Assembly (NCBI GenBank): GCA_965200685.1
Contig: OZ241379.1
Location: 806,001 to 870,000 of the forward strand
Length of the DNA stretch: 64,000 nt
Origin: Bin5 sp965200685
GTDB taxonomy: Bacteria; Chloroflexota; Anaerolineae; Caldilineales; Caldilineaceae
Direction of reading: 5' to 3'
Shown here piece after piece: positions 33,802 through 41,885 of this stretch; the first letter of the stretch is position 1, and every line of letters starts with the position of its first letter. The notes beneath the pieces were generated by a model. The model worked only from the letters and a program-made list of their open reading frames with translations, did no database searches and was not told the origin of the DNA. The position numbers were made by a program, and so were the translations under genes.

Positions 33802-36800
33802 GTACGCCTGCTCCAGTGTCCTTGATTTCAGCCGATACTTTGTAGATCACCTCATCCTGCAAGGGATTCCACGCGAAGATGGCATAATCATCTTCACGCA
33901 CATAATCATCTTCATCATCTTCACGCACAAGACGCTGTACAAAAATGGACAGGTGGGCGAAGGTGTCATCCGTAGAGACATCCCCCAACTGGTACCCGTC
34001 GCTCAATTCCAGCAGGCGATGGAAGAGATCAGCCCCCATACGCAGCCGTTCTTCCCCTCCATTTTGATAGCGATAGATCAGAGAAACCTGGCGATGCAGC
34101 CGGCCCAGCCCCTCGGTTTCAGGTAGTAGGTCGGCTTCAAGCCGAAAGGCACGTAAGGGCTTATCCACCCAGAACGCGGTTTCCGTAGGTGTGCGGGGGG
34201 TGATGCGTAGCGGTACCACATCCGCACGGTCGAGGGCCTGCGGAGGCAGATCTTCAAGACGTGAGATGCCACGGCATACACGCGCGCAGAGCTTGGTTTT
34301 CTCTTCCTCATTCTTTTCAATGGGCAGGTTTTGGAAAAGACGCAGATGCTGTCCCTGCGCTAAATCAAGGGCGTGCGGATCAGCCGCGATCTTTGCAATC
34401 TTCTCCTCTGTCCATTCAAAGAAAGCGCGGCGTCGGGCCGATTCCAGATCCATCTCCTCATCGTCACGCAGCAACTGACGGTCGATCTGCGGATGGGCTT
34501 CTAGGGCAGGGTCGAAACGCGCCAGCTCCCGCAATACTTCTCCCTGTCGTCCTAGGGACCGGGGCGAGAAGGCACGTTCCCAGTAGGCTTGTGGCGCGTC
34601 AGAACCGGCAGGATAGTCATGATAGTCCTGACAGAAGTGGATGCCGAAGAGGATATAGACCAGGGCGGCGCGCAGCTCGCGTACTGTGATATGGGTTTCC
34701 CCACGTAGGTGAACCGCCTGCAACGCGTCGAACAGCCGCTGCCGCGCGCGGGTACGCACAGCCTCTGTCTCCATGTCCGGCAGTCCGGCCGGCCCAAAAA
34801 CGCGCGTCGCGCGCCAGACCTCGCAGCGTTCCTGGGCCGAACAGGTCTGGCAAGGTGCCCAATTTGTGGGCGCGTTGTCCCCCCCATAGAGCTGGTCCAG
34901 CAGCTTTTCTAAAAAGCCGCTCTCAATTCCACTTCGCTCCGGTGTAATGCTGCCCACAAGCGACCGTTGGTTGAGGCTGATAAACCTGATGTGGGATGCC
35001 TGCGAGGCGGCTTGGTCATCAAGAAGAGTGTAGAGGGCGTTCGTTAAAGGCGTATCGCCCCTTCTCTCGATCCATTCCAGCAGACGGCCATCGTTGATGG
35101 CCAGCAGATGGACAATGTCTTCAGCGGGCTCTCCTTCTTGGAAGGGTTTCAGGAACTCATCCAGAAGATCATCGGCGGAACGTTCCTGCCAGGCGGCAGA
35201 TCCATCCAGATTTATACGCACAACCAGCCCGTCGTTCATCCGGCCTGTAAGGATACGTTCCGCAGAGGAGTGATCACCCAGCCCGAGGCGCGTCGCGAGG
35301 TGCTGCAGTAGGGCCGTCTTGCCATCGCCGGCATTCCCACACAGGATCACAAGCCGCACTCGTCGCTGCACAATAGCATCATATAAGGCGTTTTCAATAT
35401 CTGTTTTAACATACGTCTGCGTGGCGAACTCGGTGTCAAGACCGCGCGTTTCACGGTTCCCCCAGCGGGACCCGGGATAGGATTGCAGCAGAGAGCGCAG
35501 CCAGCCTACCTGGTTTGCATGTCGTTCGGGCAATGGGTCTGGCTTGGTATTGAGGTCCGCCAGTGCCTGCGCGGCCGAGCCGAAACGCTGGGCCGGGTCA
35601 GGATGCGTCGCCTTGTTCAGGAAATCATACAGGATAGGGTACTCCTCATGAGCCACGCCTTCCCAGTTCAAGCCACGTTCCTTGACTTGCTTACCATCAT
35701 ACTGGAACGGCTCCTTGTCAAAGACCACATGGAAGAAGCTGGCTGCCAAAGCGTAGATGTCATCCGCCGACGAAGCTAGCCGCTTGCCCGGCTGGAAAGG
35801 CGAGCAATACAGAGGGGTGCCAGAGGCGATAAGCGGTTCCCCGGTCTTGGCCACGAAATCGTAGTCAATGAGGACAAGCTCAGGTTCAGAAACGATCATA
35901 TTGCGCGGGCTGACGTCGCCGTGTACGAGTTCGTTGCGATGGAGAACGTCCAACGCCTCGCATATAGTACGTAGCCAGCGTAAAGCCAGTGCTTCGCTGG
36001 AGCTCTCCTGTAGGTCGTCAGCCAGAAGTGGGAAGACGCCGGTAAAGACCCCAAGCGGCCCGCCTTGGATCCATTCCATGAGCGTGATGAAATCATTCTC
36101 TTGCCATTCCGGTGCCACCCCGAATATATCAGATAAGGCAGGATGTCGGCCAAGGTGGGAGCGTGCCAAACGATAAGAGCGTAGGACCCGCTGGCCTGTC
36201 TCCTCATTGTGTCCAACCTTGGCTACATATGTTCCCAGCTCCTCTTGTGTGGAGCGGTCGATTTCCACGACTTTGAACGTTATGCCGATGCCGCCGGCAC
36301 CGAGGCGCGCCACAATCCGATAGTCACTGTCTTGGAAGCGCACAACCTGTCCTTCTGTCCAGAAGCGGGCGGGGGGCGGAGGGGGCTGGGGTATAGATTC
36401 ACCGAGCAATTCAGAGAGTGAGGCGTCCAGCTCTTGCAGAGTGCTGCGCTGCGCGGGCACTTCGGCCATGCCTTTAGCCAATATTTCCCTGATCTGCTTC
36501 TCATCTTCTTCTTGGCCCGGAAACAGCCTAGTCAGACTAGCGCAGAGCGAATATACGTCCGAGTGCTGCTCGGCCGCGCTTAGGCCCTGGGCGCGCACCT
36601 CGGGGGCAACCGTAGAATCCCATGGGCTCGTTGAAGGTCTGACAGGGGCAACGCTGATGTCCGTCGGGATCTTTGTGCGCTCAAAGCCGGTCAGGACCGG
36701 TGAATTGTCATGCTTGACAAGAATCGTTTCGGGGGTGAGATTGCGATGCACGAGTCGCTCGTCGCCTGTTTGCGCTTCATGCAACTCCGAGAGAGCACGA

Positions 36801-37705
36801 ATCGTATCCCGCGCAAAAGACAGACGGGCCTTTGTATCCCATGAATTGTCGGATGCTCGTTCCTCAATGCAGGGCGCGGTGGGGTCTACCACTGTGAAGA
36901 AACTCATCTCGCCGGCATAGTCCGGCGCGTCTTGAAAGGAATCCAGAATGCGTGGGGCCCACGGGTAGAGTTGCAGCCGGCGCAGTGCCTCATATTCCCG
37001 GCGAGCGATTGTCTCTGCCTTTGTTGTATTGCTGGCGGATAAATCATAGAGATGCAGGATCACCTTGTCTTGTCTAGTGGCATGCACCCCCTTGTAGATG
37101 CGATGAAAACGTTCCTCTGTCGGTGTCTGCAGTTCTAGATGAACATAAGCGGCCAATTGGCGCAGCGAACCGTCCACGGTGACACGAATCCTTTTGGCCA
37201 AATCATCGGCCAGCCATTTCACTTGCGAAGCAGTCAATAGGCGTGGAGAATCAAAGCCGATGGCATCCTTCCAAGCCGTCAGTGTATAGTATGGAACGCC
37301 GCGCACCTTCTTACCGGCAAATCGTTTCAGCTTGGAGGGATCCTGTGTCAGCAAGAACACGCCATCAACATGCGCCAGGTCCGCTACCCTCTTACGCAGA
37401 GTCGTTCCGACCCTACGTGCCTTGGCCGTCACTAGATCGGCCGCATGTTCTACCAATCTTGTATTTGCATCGATCCACTGTGGACTCCAGTGTTTGATCT
37501 CAATGACGCGAACGCCAGGAGGGCCAATGGCGATCAGGTCGATCTCATCCGATTGGCGTTGATGCGAGACAGAAAAAGCCAGATTCGTCAGGAGGAACCA
37601 TTCGTCCTCCCCCGCTATTGAAATCAATCGGGGCTTCAAGTACTCCAATGCCTTGCGTTCGCTCTCATTGGCGGCTGGTCCACAGGGAACAGGGTATACT
37701 TTCAT
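33755..37705 (-). CDS. NERD nuclease-pseudokinase-Ser/Thr kinase-P-loop ATPase fusion protein
   Basis: The 1316-residue protein has an N-terminal NERD domain with a PD-(D/E)XK site (D56 in SDEIDLIAI; E69, K71 in VIEIKHW). Residues about 205-440 are a degenerate kinase: HRN at 320-322 replaces HRD and GFE at 340-342 replaces DFG. Residues about 450-720 are an intact kinase: LGAGGIG at 468-474, K496, HGDVSPRN with D597 and N602, D614 in LIDYD, and GTPLYCSP. From about 740 comes a P-loop domain (GNAGDGKT, 790-797), AINDGRLLEWI and a Cys cluster (C952, C955, C961), resembling DptF. NERD plus kinase recalls PglW. It is the first gene of the cluster. Confidence 0.85.
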   Translation of the reverse strand: MKVYPVPCGPAANESERKALEYLKPRLISIAGEDEWFLLTNLAFSVSHQRQSDEIDLIAIGPPGVRVIEIKHWSPQWIDANTRLVEHAADLVTAKARRVGTTLRKRVADLAHVDGVFLLTQDPSKLKRFAGKKVRGVPYYTLTAWKDAIGFDSPRLLTASQVKWLADDLAKRIRVTVDGSLRQLAAYVHLELQTPTEERFHRIYKGVHATRQDKVILHLYDLSASNTTKAETIARREYEALRRLQLYPWAPRILDSFQDAPDYAGEMSFFTVVDPTAPCIEERASDNSWDTKARLSFARDTIRALSELHEAQTGDERLVHRNLTPETILVKHDNSPVLTGFERTKIPTDISVAPVRPSTSPWDSTVAPEVRAQGLSAAEQHSDVYSLCASLTRLFPGQEEDEKQIREILAKGMAEVPAQRSTLQELDASLSELLGESIPQPPPPPARFWTEGQVVRFQDSDYRIVARLGAGGIGITFKVVEIDRSTQEELGTYVAKVGHNEETGQRVLRSYRLARSHLGRHPALSDIFGVAPEWQENDFITLMEWIQGGPLGVFTGVFPLLADDLQESSSEALALRWLRTICEALDVLHRNELVHGDVSPRNMIVSEPELVLIDYDFVAKTGEPLIASGTPLYCSPFQPGKRLASSADDIYALAASFFHVVFDKEPFQYDGKQVKERGLNWEGVAHEEYPILYDFLNKATHPDPAQRFGSAAQALADLNTKPDPLPERHANQVGWLRSLLQSYPGSRWGNRETRGLDTEFATQTYVKTDIENALYDAIVQRRVRLVILCGNAGDGKTALLQHLATRLGLGDHSSAERILTGRMNDGLVVRINLDGSAAWQERSADDLLDEFLKPFQEGEPAEDIVHLLAINDGRLLEWIERRGDTPLTNALYTLLDDQAASQASHIRFISLNQRSLVGSITPERSGIESGFLEKLLDQLYGGDNAPTNWAPCQTCSAQERCEVWRATRVFGPAGLPDMETEAVRTRARQRLFDALQAVHLRGETHITVRELRAALVYILFGIHFCQDYHDYPAGSDAPQAYWERAFSPRSLGRQGEVLRELARFDPALEAHPQIDRQLLRDDEEMDLESARRRAFFEWTEEKIAKIAADPHALDLAQGQHLRLFQNLPIEKNEEEKTKLCARVCRGISRLEDLPPQALDRADVVPLRITPRTPTETAFWVDKPLRAFRLEADLLPETEGLGRLHRQVSLIYRYQNGGEERLRMGADLFHRLLELSDGYQLGDVSTDDTFAHLSIFVQRLVREDDEDDYVREDDYAIFAWNPLQDEVIYKVSAEIKDTGAGVQQPLVIRRLTQGGQG

Positions 37706-37969
37706 CTTCTTGTCTCCATTTCAAAACCAGTGGATCTATAATGTTGCGCCGTCCCTTATAGCTGCCAGCAGGCAAACCGGCGTATACTACGGTAGATCGG
37801 CAATGGTGGGCAAACAAACATACACCGGCCTGAGCAGCACCAAACTGTTTGAGACCGTGCCAATGCCACCCCCAAAAGTGTAACGCCCTTATCAACATTC
37901 TGCAAATTTTGGATACTGTGTCCACAAATGGATGCTATCTGTACGCTTTCTTGATATGATCAACAGGAC

Positions 37970-38563
37970 CTAGCCACTGGTATACAGATACCAGTACTCA
38001 CTGCGCGGGTAGACATGGGCCACGGATTTGTCCCAGACGAACGCGGTGCCGCCTGTCAGTGTACGCAAACGCTGGTCAATGGAAGTGAGCTGCGCGGTAA
38101 GTTCGGCAGCGACATCTTCATCCAGGGCCTTACCTATCTCTGCAACCCGCTGGCGGTTGCGAATTTCAAAAGGGTACTGCACGCGGCCCTCTTGGGGGCT
38201 CTCCTGACAATCATCTAAAAACCACTTCAGGCTATGCAGCCGAGCCTTTGCCTCTCGCAGCAGCAGTGCTTGGTATTGAACTCGCAGGCGGCCTGTTGTT
38301 TCTGCGATCTTGGCTTTGGCATTGGCAAGCATTTGTCTTTCCTGCTCGGACAGAGCGTCAGATTGTGCCGACAGTTTGTGCAGACGGGCCAGCAGGTCGC
38401 CGCCACTGGTCTGCACTCGCTCTGCAGCGCGTAGGGGCAGGGCAATCGTGCGGTACACTTCACCCTGCAACAGATAACTCTCCAACTGCCCAGCCATCTC
38501 CTGAACGATTGCTAGGTCGGTTGCCGGGGCCGCGGCGATTACAGTACTGAGTTTGGTAGCCAT
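37970..38563 (-). CDS. Conserved-looking protein of unknown function, downstream of dtd
   Basis: The 197-residue protein starts MATKLSTVIAAAPATDLAIV; GGAGGA 6 nt upstream fixes ATG 38563 rather than a TTG 7 codons earlier. It is mostly helical, with a conserved-looking end (FVWDKSVAHVYPRSEYWYLYTS). I do not recognise a domain. It follows dtd by 17 nt, so it is cotranscribed with it. An 8-bp palindrome ACTGGTAT-ACAG-ATACCAGT overlies its last codons. The 264 nt after it, up to the NERD-kinase gene, show no gene and no clear promoter. Confidence 0.75.
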   Translation of the reverse strand: MATKLSTVIAAAPATDLAIVQEMAGQLESYLLQGEVYRTIALPLRAAERVQTSGGDLLARLHKLSAQSDALSEQERQMLANAKAKIAETTGRLRVQYQALLLREAKARLHSLKWFLDDCQESPQEGRVQYPFEIRNRQRVAEIGKALDEDVAAELTAQLTSIDQRLRTLTGGTAFVWDKSVAHVYPRSEYWYLYTSG

Positions 38564-38580
38564 TGTTCTTCCTCCGTTGC

Positions 38581-39036
38581 TCAAGGCGTTGTTGTGCTCT
38601 CACTTTCCAGCCACAGGGTCACCGGACCATCATTGACCAGAGCCACTTCCATATGTGCCTGAAAGATGCCTTTTTCCACAGGGACTCCTTCGGCGGCCAG
38701 CAGGTCACAAAAGGTATCGTACAGTTCCTGGGCCAGCGCGGGTTCTGCCGCTTGGGTAAAACTGGGCCGCCGGCCTTTGCGAGCATCTCCATACAGGGTG
38801 AACTGGCTCACTGCCAGCACAGCCCCCTGGACATCCGCTAGACTCAGATTCATCTTACCCGCATCATCCTCAAACAACCGCAACCCTGCGATCTTGCGGG
38901 CCAGCCAGCGGGCCTGGGCTTGGCCATCGCCCCGGGCCACGCCTAGCAGCACGAGGTAGCCGTGCCCAATGGCTGCTACTTCCTGGCCATCAGCCGTCAC
39001 ACTGGCCCGGCTCACTCGCTGGATGAGCGCGCGCAT
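38581..39036 (-). CDS. dtd: D-aminoacyl-tRNA deacylase
   Basis: Hydrolyses D-amino acids (and mischarged Gly) from tRNA, a translation proofreading step. The 151-residue protein starts MRALIQRVSRASVTADGQEV and has the two family signatures, SQFTLYGD and the C-terminal NDGPVTLWLES (the NXGPXT motif). Length is normal for the family. It is divergent from the radical-SAM gene, with a SOS-like box in the 51-nt spacer, and cotranscribed with the unknown 197-residue gene. Confidence 0.95.
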   Translation of the reverse strand: MRALIQRVSRASVTADGQEVAAIGHGYLVLLGVARGDGQAQARWLARKIAGLRLFEDDAGKMNLSLADVQGAVLAVSQFTLYGDARKGRRPSFTQAAEPALAQELYDTFCDLLAAEGVPVEKGIFQAHMEVALVNDGPVTLWLESESTTTP

Positions 39037-39061
39037 GGGGCCTCCTTTGGATTTGACTTAT

Positions 39062-39075
39062 CGAACATTTGTTCA
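39062..39075. promoter_or_regulatory. LexA (SOS) box, GAAC-N4-GTTC
   Basis: CGAACATTTGTTCA contains the perfect GAAC-ATTT-GTTC palindrome (39063-39074) of the Gram-positive/Bacillus LexA operator. It sits between dtd (minus) and the radical-SAM DNA-repair-type gene (plus), 13 nt before the chosen ATG of the latter. Confidence 0.6.
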
Positions 39076-39087
39076 TATACTGTCCCT

Positions 39088-40341
39088 ATGAACTTCTCAA
39101 TTTCCCTTGAACCCATGGAAAAGATCGTCCGCTTGGGGGACATGACCGGCTTTGAAGCGGCCGGCGACGCCCCGCATGCGGAGCCGACACGGCCCAATTG
39201 CTTTACGCCTTCCCATCGTGCTGCCCCGCAAGGCATTGTGCGGCCTACAACTATGTTAAAACCGACTCGGCAAGAACGCAATGCAGCCTCTTTGCGACGG
39301 TCGATCTCCCCCGTAATGACGCCCCAGGGGCCGAAACCGGTCCTAAAAACCATGATGACCACCGCCTGTGAACGGAACTGCTTCTATTGTCCGTTTCGGG
39401 CCGGGCGCAGCAGCACCAATCGTCTCACCTTTCAGCCGCATGAGATGGCCGCCGGCTTTCTGGATATCCAAAAGGCCGGCTTCGTTGATGGCCTGTTTCT
39501 GTCTTCGGGCATTGTCGGCGGCAGTGTCAAGGCCCAAGATAAGATTATCGACGTAGCCGAGATTCTACGCCAGAAACAGCACTATACAGGCTTTATTCAC
39601 CTGAAGATCATGCCCGGCGCAGAATATGAGCAGATACGACGGGCCATGCAACTGGCGGACCGGGTGTCGGTGAATCTGGAGGGGGCGACTGCAGACCGGC
39701 TCGATCTGTTAGCTCCACAAAAGGATTTCTGGCCCGAACTGCTGCAGCGACTCCTTTGGATCGAGCAGATTCGCCAGCAGGAGCGGGTACGGGCTTCATC
39801 CGTCACCCAATTTGTTGTCGGCGCGGTCGGCGACACAGATGTGGAACTGCTCTCTCTGAGTGAAAAGCTCTACCGTCAGGCCGGCCTGCGTAGGGTGTAT
39901 TACTCTGCCTTCCATCCAATCCATGACACCCCCTTTGAGAACCTGCCCTCTGTCTCCCTGAAGCGGGCGCATCGGCTCTATCAGGCCAGTTTTTTGCTGC
40001 GGGATTACGGTTGGGGGGTAGAAGATATGGGCTTCGCAGCAGACCAGAACCTGCGGCTGGATGTGGACCCGAAGCAGGCCTGGGCCGATCTGCATCTGCG
40101 GGAAGCACCGGTGGAGTTGAACCAGGCCGACCGGCAGACGTTGCTACGGGTTCCCGGCATTGGGCCGAAGTCAGCGGCTCGCATTCTGCAGGCTCGCCAG
40201 CAGGGCCGCCTCACCGATCTGAAGGATCTGCAAGCCCTGGGCGTGCCTTCACCGCAAAAGGCTGCGCCGTACGTGCTCCTCAACGGCTCCCATCCGCTAC
40301 AGCAGCTGGCCCTATTTCCTCTACATCCCAGTGAAGAATGA
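39088..40341 (+). CDS. Putative DNA modification/repair radical SAM protein
   Basis: The 417-residue protein (start ATG 39088; ATG 39115, MEKIVRLGDMTGF, is also plausible) has the radical-SAM cluster CERNCFYC (CX3CX2C) after KPVLKTMMTTA, the barrel (FVDGLFLSSGIVGGS, FIHLKIMPGAE, RVSVNLEG), and a C-terminal helix-hairpin-helix (LLRVPGIGPKSAARIL) that would bind DNA. This is the architecture of the family annotated as putative DNA modification/repair radical SAM proteins. The exact reaction is unknown. The LexA-type box immediately upstream supports a DNA-damage role. Confidence 0.88.
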   Translation: MNFSISLEPMEKIVRLGDMTGFEAAGDAPHAEPTRPNCFTPSHRAAPQGIVRPTTMLKPTRQERNAASLRRSISPVMTPQGPKPVLKTMMTTACERNCFYCPFRAGRSSTNRLTFQPHEMAAGFLDIQKAGFVDGLFLSSGIVGGSVKAQDKIIDVAEILRQKQHYTGFIHLKIMPGAEYEQIRRAMQLADRVSVNLEGATADRLDLLAPQKDFWPELLQRLLWIEQIRQQERVRASSVTQFVVGAVGDTDVELLSLSEKLYRQAGLRRVYYSAFHPIHDTPFENLPSVSLKRAHRLYQASFLLRDYGWGVEDMGFAADQNLRLDVDPKQAWADLHLREAPVELNQADRQTLLRVPGIGPKSAARILQARQQGRLTDLKDLQALGVPSPQKAAPYVLLNGSHPLQQLALFPLHPSEE

Positions 40342-40486
40342 TTCATAGAGCGTTCCTGCAATTGCTCGCCACTGGTGTCGCGATCTAGAGCAGATCCAAG
40401 GAGTAGGATTGGCATTGTCAAGCAATGTGCTGCTTTGTGACCTAGTGCGACGCACAATTTTGATGTACTTGTGGCCGCCGGCCGGG

Positions 40487-41020
40487 CTAGTTCGTATGCC
40501 ACAGGTACGGGTACGCGCCGATAACAGCCGCTGCAATCCAACTGCCTGGGCCGAAGAGCCCTAACACCCCCAGCAGCCCACCAATCGTTACAGCTCCGAT
40601 GGCTGTGAGCATTCGACCTGAGAGAAGCCTCTGATCCCATAGGGCCGCCCAACCCGTAGGGTACGGCCAATTTTGCATTGCCACACCCCAAGCAACGCCC
40701 ATACCTGCCCATAGAATCAACCCAATCGGTGCTTCCTCTGGAAAGAGACCAAGGAGAAAGAGTTCCAGCACAACAACGGCCAGCCCCCGTCGCCGCTCGT
40801 TCAACGGCACACCACTTTCTGAAGGAAGCAGACCGCTCCGATTCCTTGTCAGCCACTCCCCGCCGAAGGTGACGACCAAGCCCAGAGCCGCAGTCAGCCA
40901 GGGTAGGCCGTGGCCCGTATGGGTGAGAACACTGGCGGGAATGTAGATGAGACGGAAGGCGAGAAAAAAGAGGAGGAGGGCGGGAAGGGTTCCCTTGGCC
41001 GTGACGGTGTGCAGGTTCAT
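40487..41020 (-). CDS. Small integral membrane protein of unknown function
   Basis: The 177-residue protein starts MNLHTVTAKGTLPALLLFFL and has about five hydrophobic segments (for example LPALLLFFLAFRLIYIPASV and VLGLFGPGSWIAAAVIGAYP). No family recognised. Its start overlaps the end of the DHODH-like gene by 4 nt, so it is translated with it. The 145 nt beyond its stop, up to the radical-SAM gene end, include a short stretch resembling the dispersed intergenic palindrome. Confidence 0.75.
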   Translation of the reverse strand: MNLHTVTAKGTLPALLLFFLAFRLIYIPASVLTHTGHGLPWLTAALGLVVTFGGEWLTRNRSGLLPSESGVPLNERRRGLAVVVLELFLLGLFPEEAPIGLILWAGMGVAWGVAMQNWPYPTGWAALWDQRLLSGRMLTAIGAVTIGGLLGVLGLFGPGSWIAAAVIGAYPYLWHTN

Positions 41021-41880
41021 CCTTCATGGGCCGTCCCGTGACATGAGCTGTGGTCCCAACTTTCTTGGCCCAACGCCTCCACCATGGCCATGGCCGCGGC
41101 CGGTTCGACCCAGACGAGACTGTCGAGTTGTAGAGCGTCTGCACCAGCAGCTAGGCAATGGCGGGCCTGTTGGGCTGTGTGAATGCCGCCACAGGCCACC
41201 AAGGAGCCGGGCAGGTTCAAGGCTTTGACTGCCAGCAATGTAGCCAGCATCACGGGAAATAGCCCCGGACCGAATGTTTCACCGCTGATCATCTGTCCGT
41301 CCGCGCGGACGGCCGCGCCAAGTGGCGGGCTACCGACCACCAGGCCGGCCGCGCCGGCTGCGATGGCCGCTGGTGCCAATGTGGTCGCCTGTGCCAATGG
41401 CAGTTTTGCCAGCAACGGCAGGTCGGACTCCAGCGTAAAGGACTCTACGAGTTGAGCGATCTCCGACGCGCTGGCCTGTGGCTGGCAGAGCAGCTCAAAG
41501 CCCTGGCAACTGTTTATGTGCGAACAGTGTCGTACTGTGGCGGTAACCTCGGCCGGGGCGGTGTCGGCAATCTGTACCATGACCGGACAGCCGGCCCGAG
41601 CCCAGAGGCGGGCGAAAGGCACTCGCCCTTTCACTGTCCCGGCTACGCCCCGATTCTGTAAACCGATGTCGCGCACAAACCCGCCGACAGTCTCTGCCAA
41701 ACGAGGCGGTGGCCGGCCGCCACGGCTGCGATGGGTAAGGGGCCCGACGACCACAGCCCCGAACCTACCCAGAACCATTTCACGATGTACCGCCTCACCG
41801 TAGCCGACACTGCCGGCCGCCAACATCACCGGATTGTCCAAAAGCAGACCGAGTTTGTGCTCAGGCGCGAGTTCGATCAT
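41017..41880 (-). CDS. Dihydroorotate dehydrogenase-like flavoprotein (divergent)
   Basis: The 287-residue protein starts MIELAPEHKLGLLLDNPVML. It has the FMN-barrel layout of class 1 dihydroorotate dehydrogenase: VMLAAGSVGYGEAVHRE near the N-terminus, GLQNRGVAGT, LLAKLPLAQATTLAPAAIAA, and FMN-phosphate binding VACGGIHTAQQ with AGADALQLDS. The substrate loop, NXSCPN in true enzymes, reads INSCQGFEL, so orotate synthesis is doubtful. No pyr genes are adjacent. It sits 5 nt after the dehydratase gene in the hisB operon. Confidence 0.75.
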   Translation of the reverse strand: MIELAPEHKLGLLLDNPVMLAAGSVGYGEAVHREMVLGRFGAVVVGPLTHRSRGGRPPPRLAETVGGFVRDIGLQNRGVAGTVKGRVPFARLWARAGCPVMVQIADTAPAEVTATVRHCSHINSCQGFELLCQPQASASEIAQLVESFTLESDLPLLAKLPLAQATTLAPAAIAAGAAGLVVGSPPLGAAVRADGQMISGETFGPGLFPVMLATLLAVKALNLPGSLVACGGIHTAQQARHCLAAGADALQLDSLVWVEPAAAMAMVEALGQESWDHSSCHGTAHEG

Positions 41881-41885
41881 CCAAA

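Noticed and set aside
25177..37705. BREX or complete Dnd/Ssp system
   Set aside because: No pglX/brxX methylase, pglZ phosphatase, brxC/L, or dndA-E/sspA-D genes are present. Only the architecture of some parts is shared.
8371..37705. The 8.4-10.5 kb R-M pair as the modification arm of the 25-38 kb cluster
   Set aside because: They are about 15 kb apart on opposite strands with unrelated housekeeping genes between, and differ in base composition.
37976..37995. ACTGGTAT-ACAG-ATACCAGT palindrome as a terminator
   Set aside because: A perfect 8-bp stem, but it lies inside the last codons of the 197-residue gene and has no T-tract. An operator or chance is equally likely.
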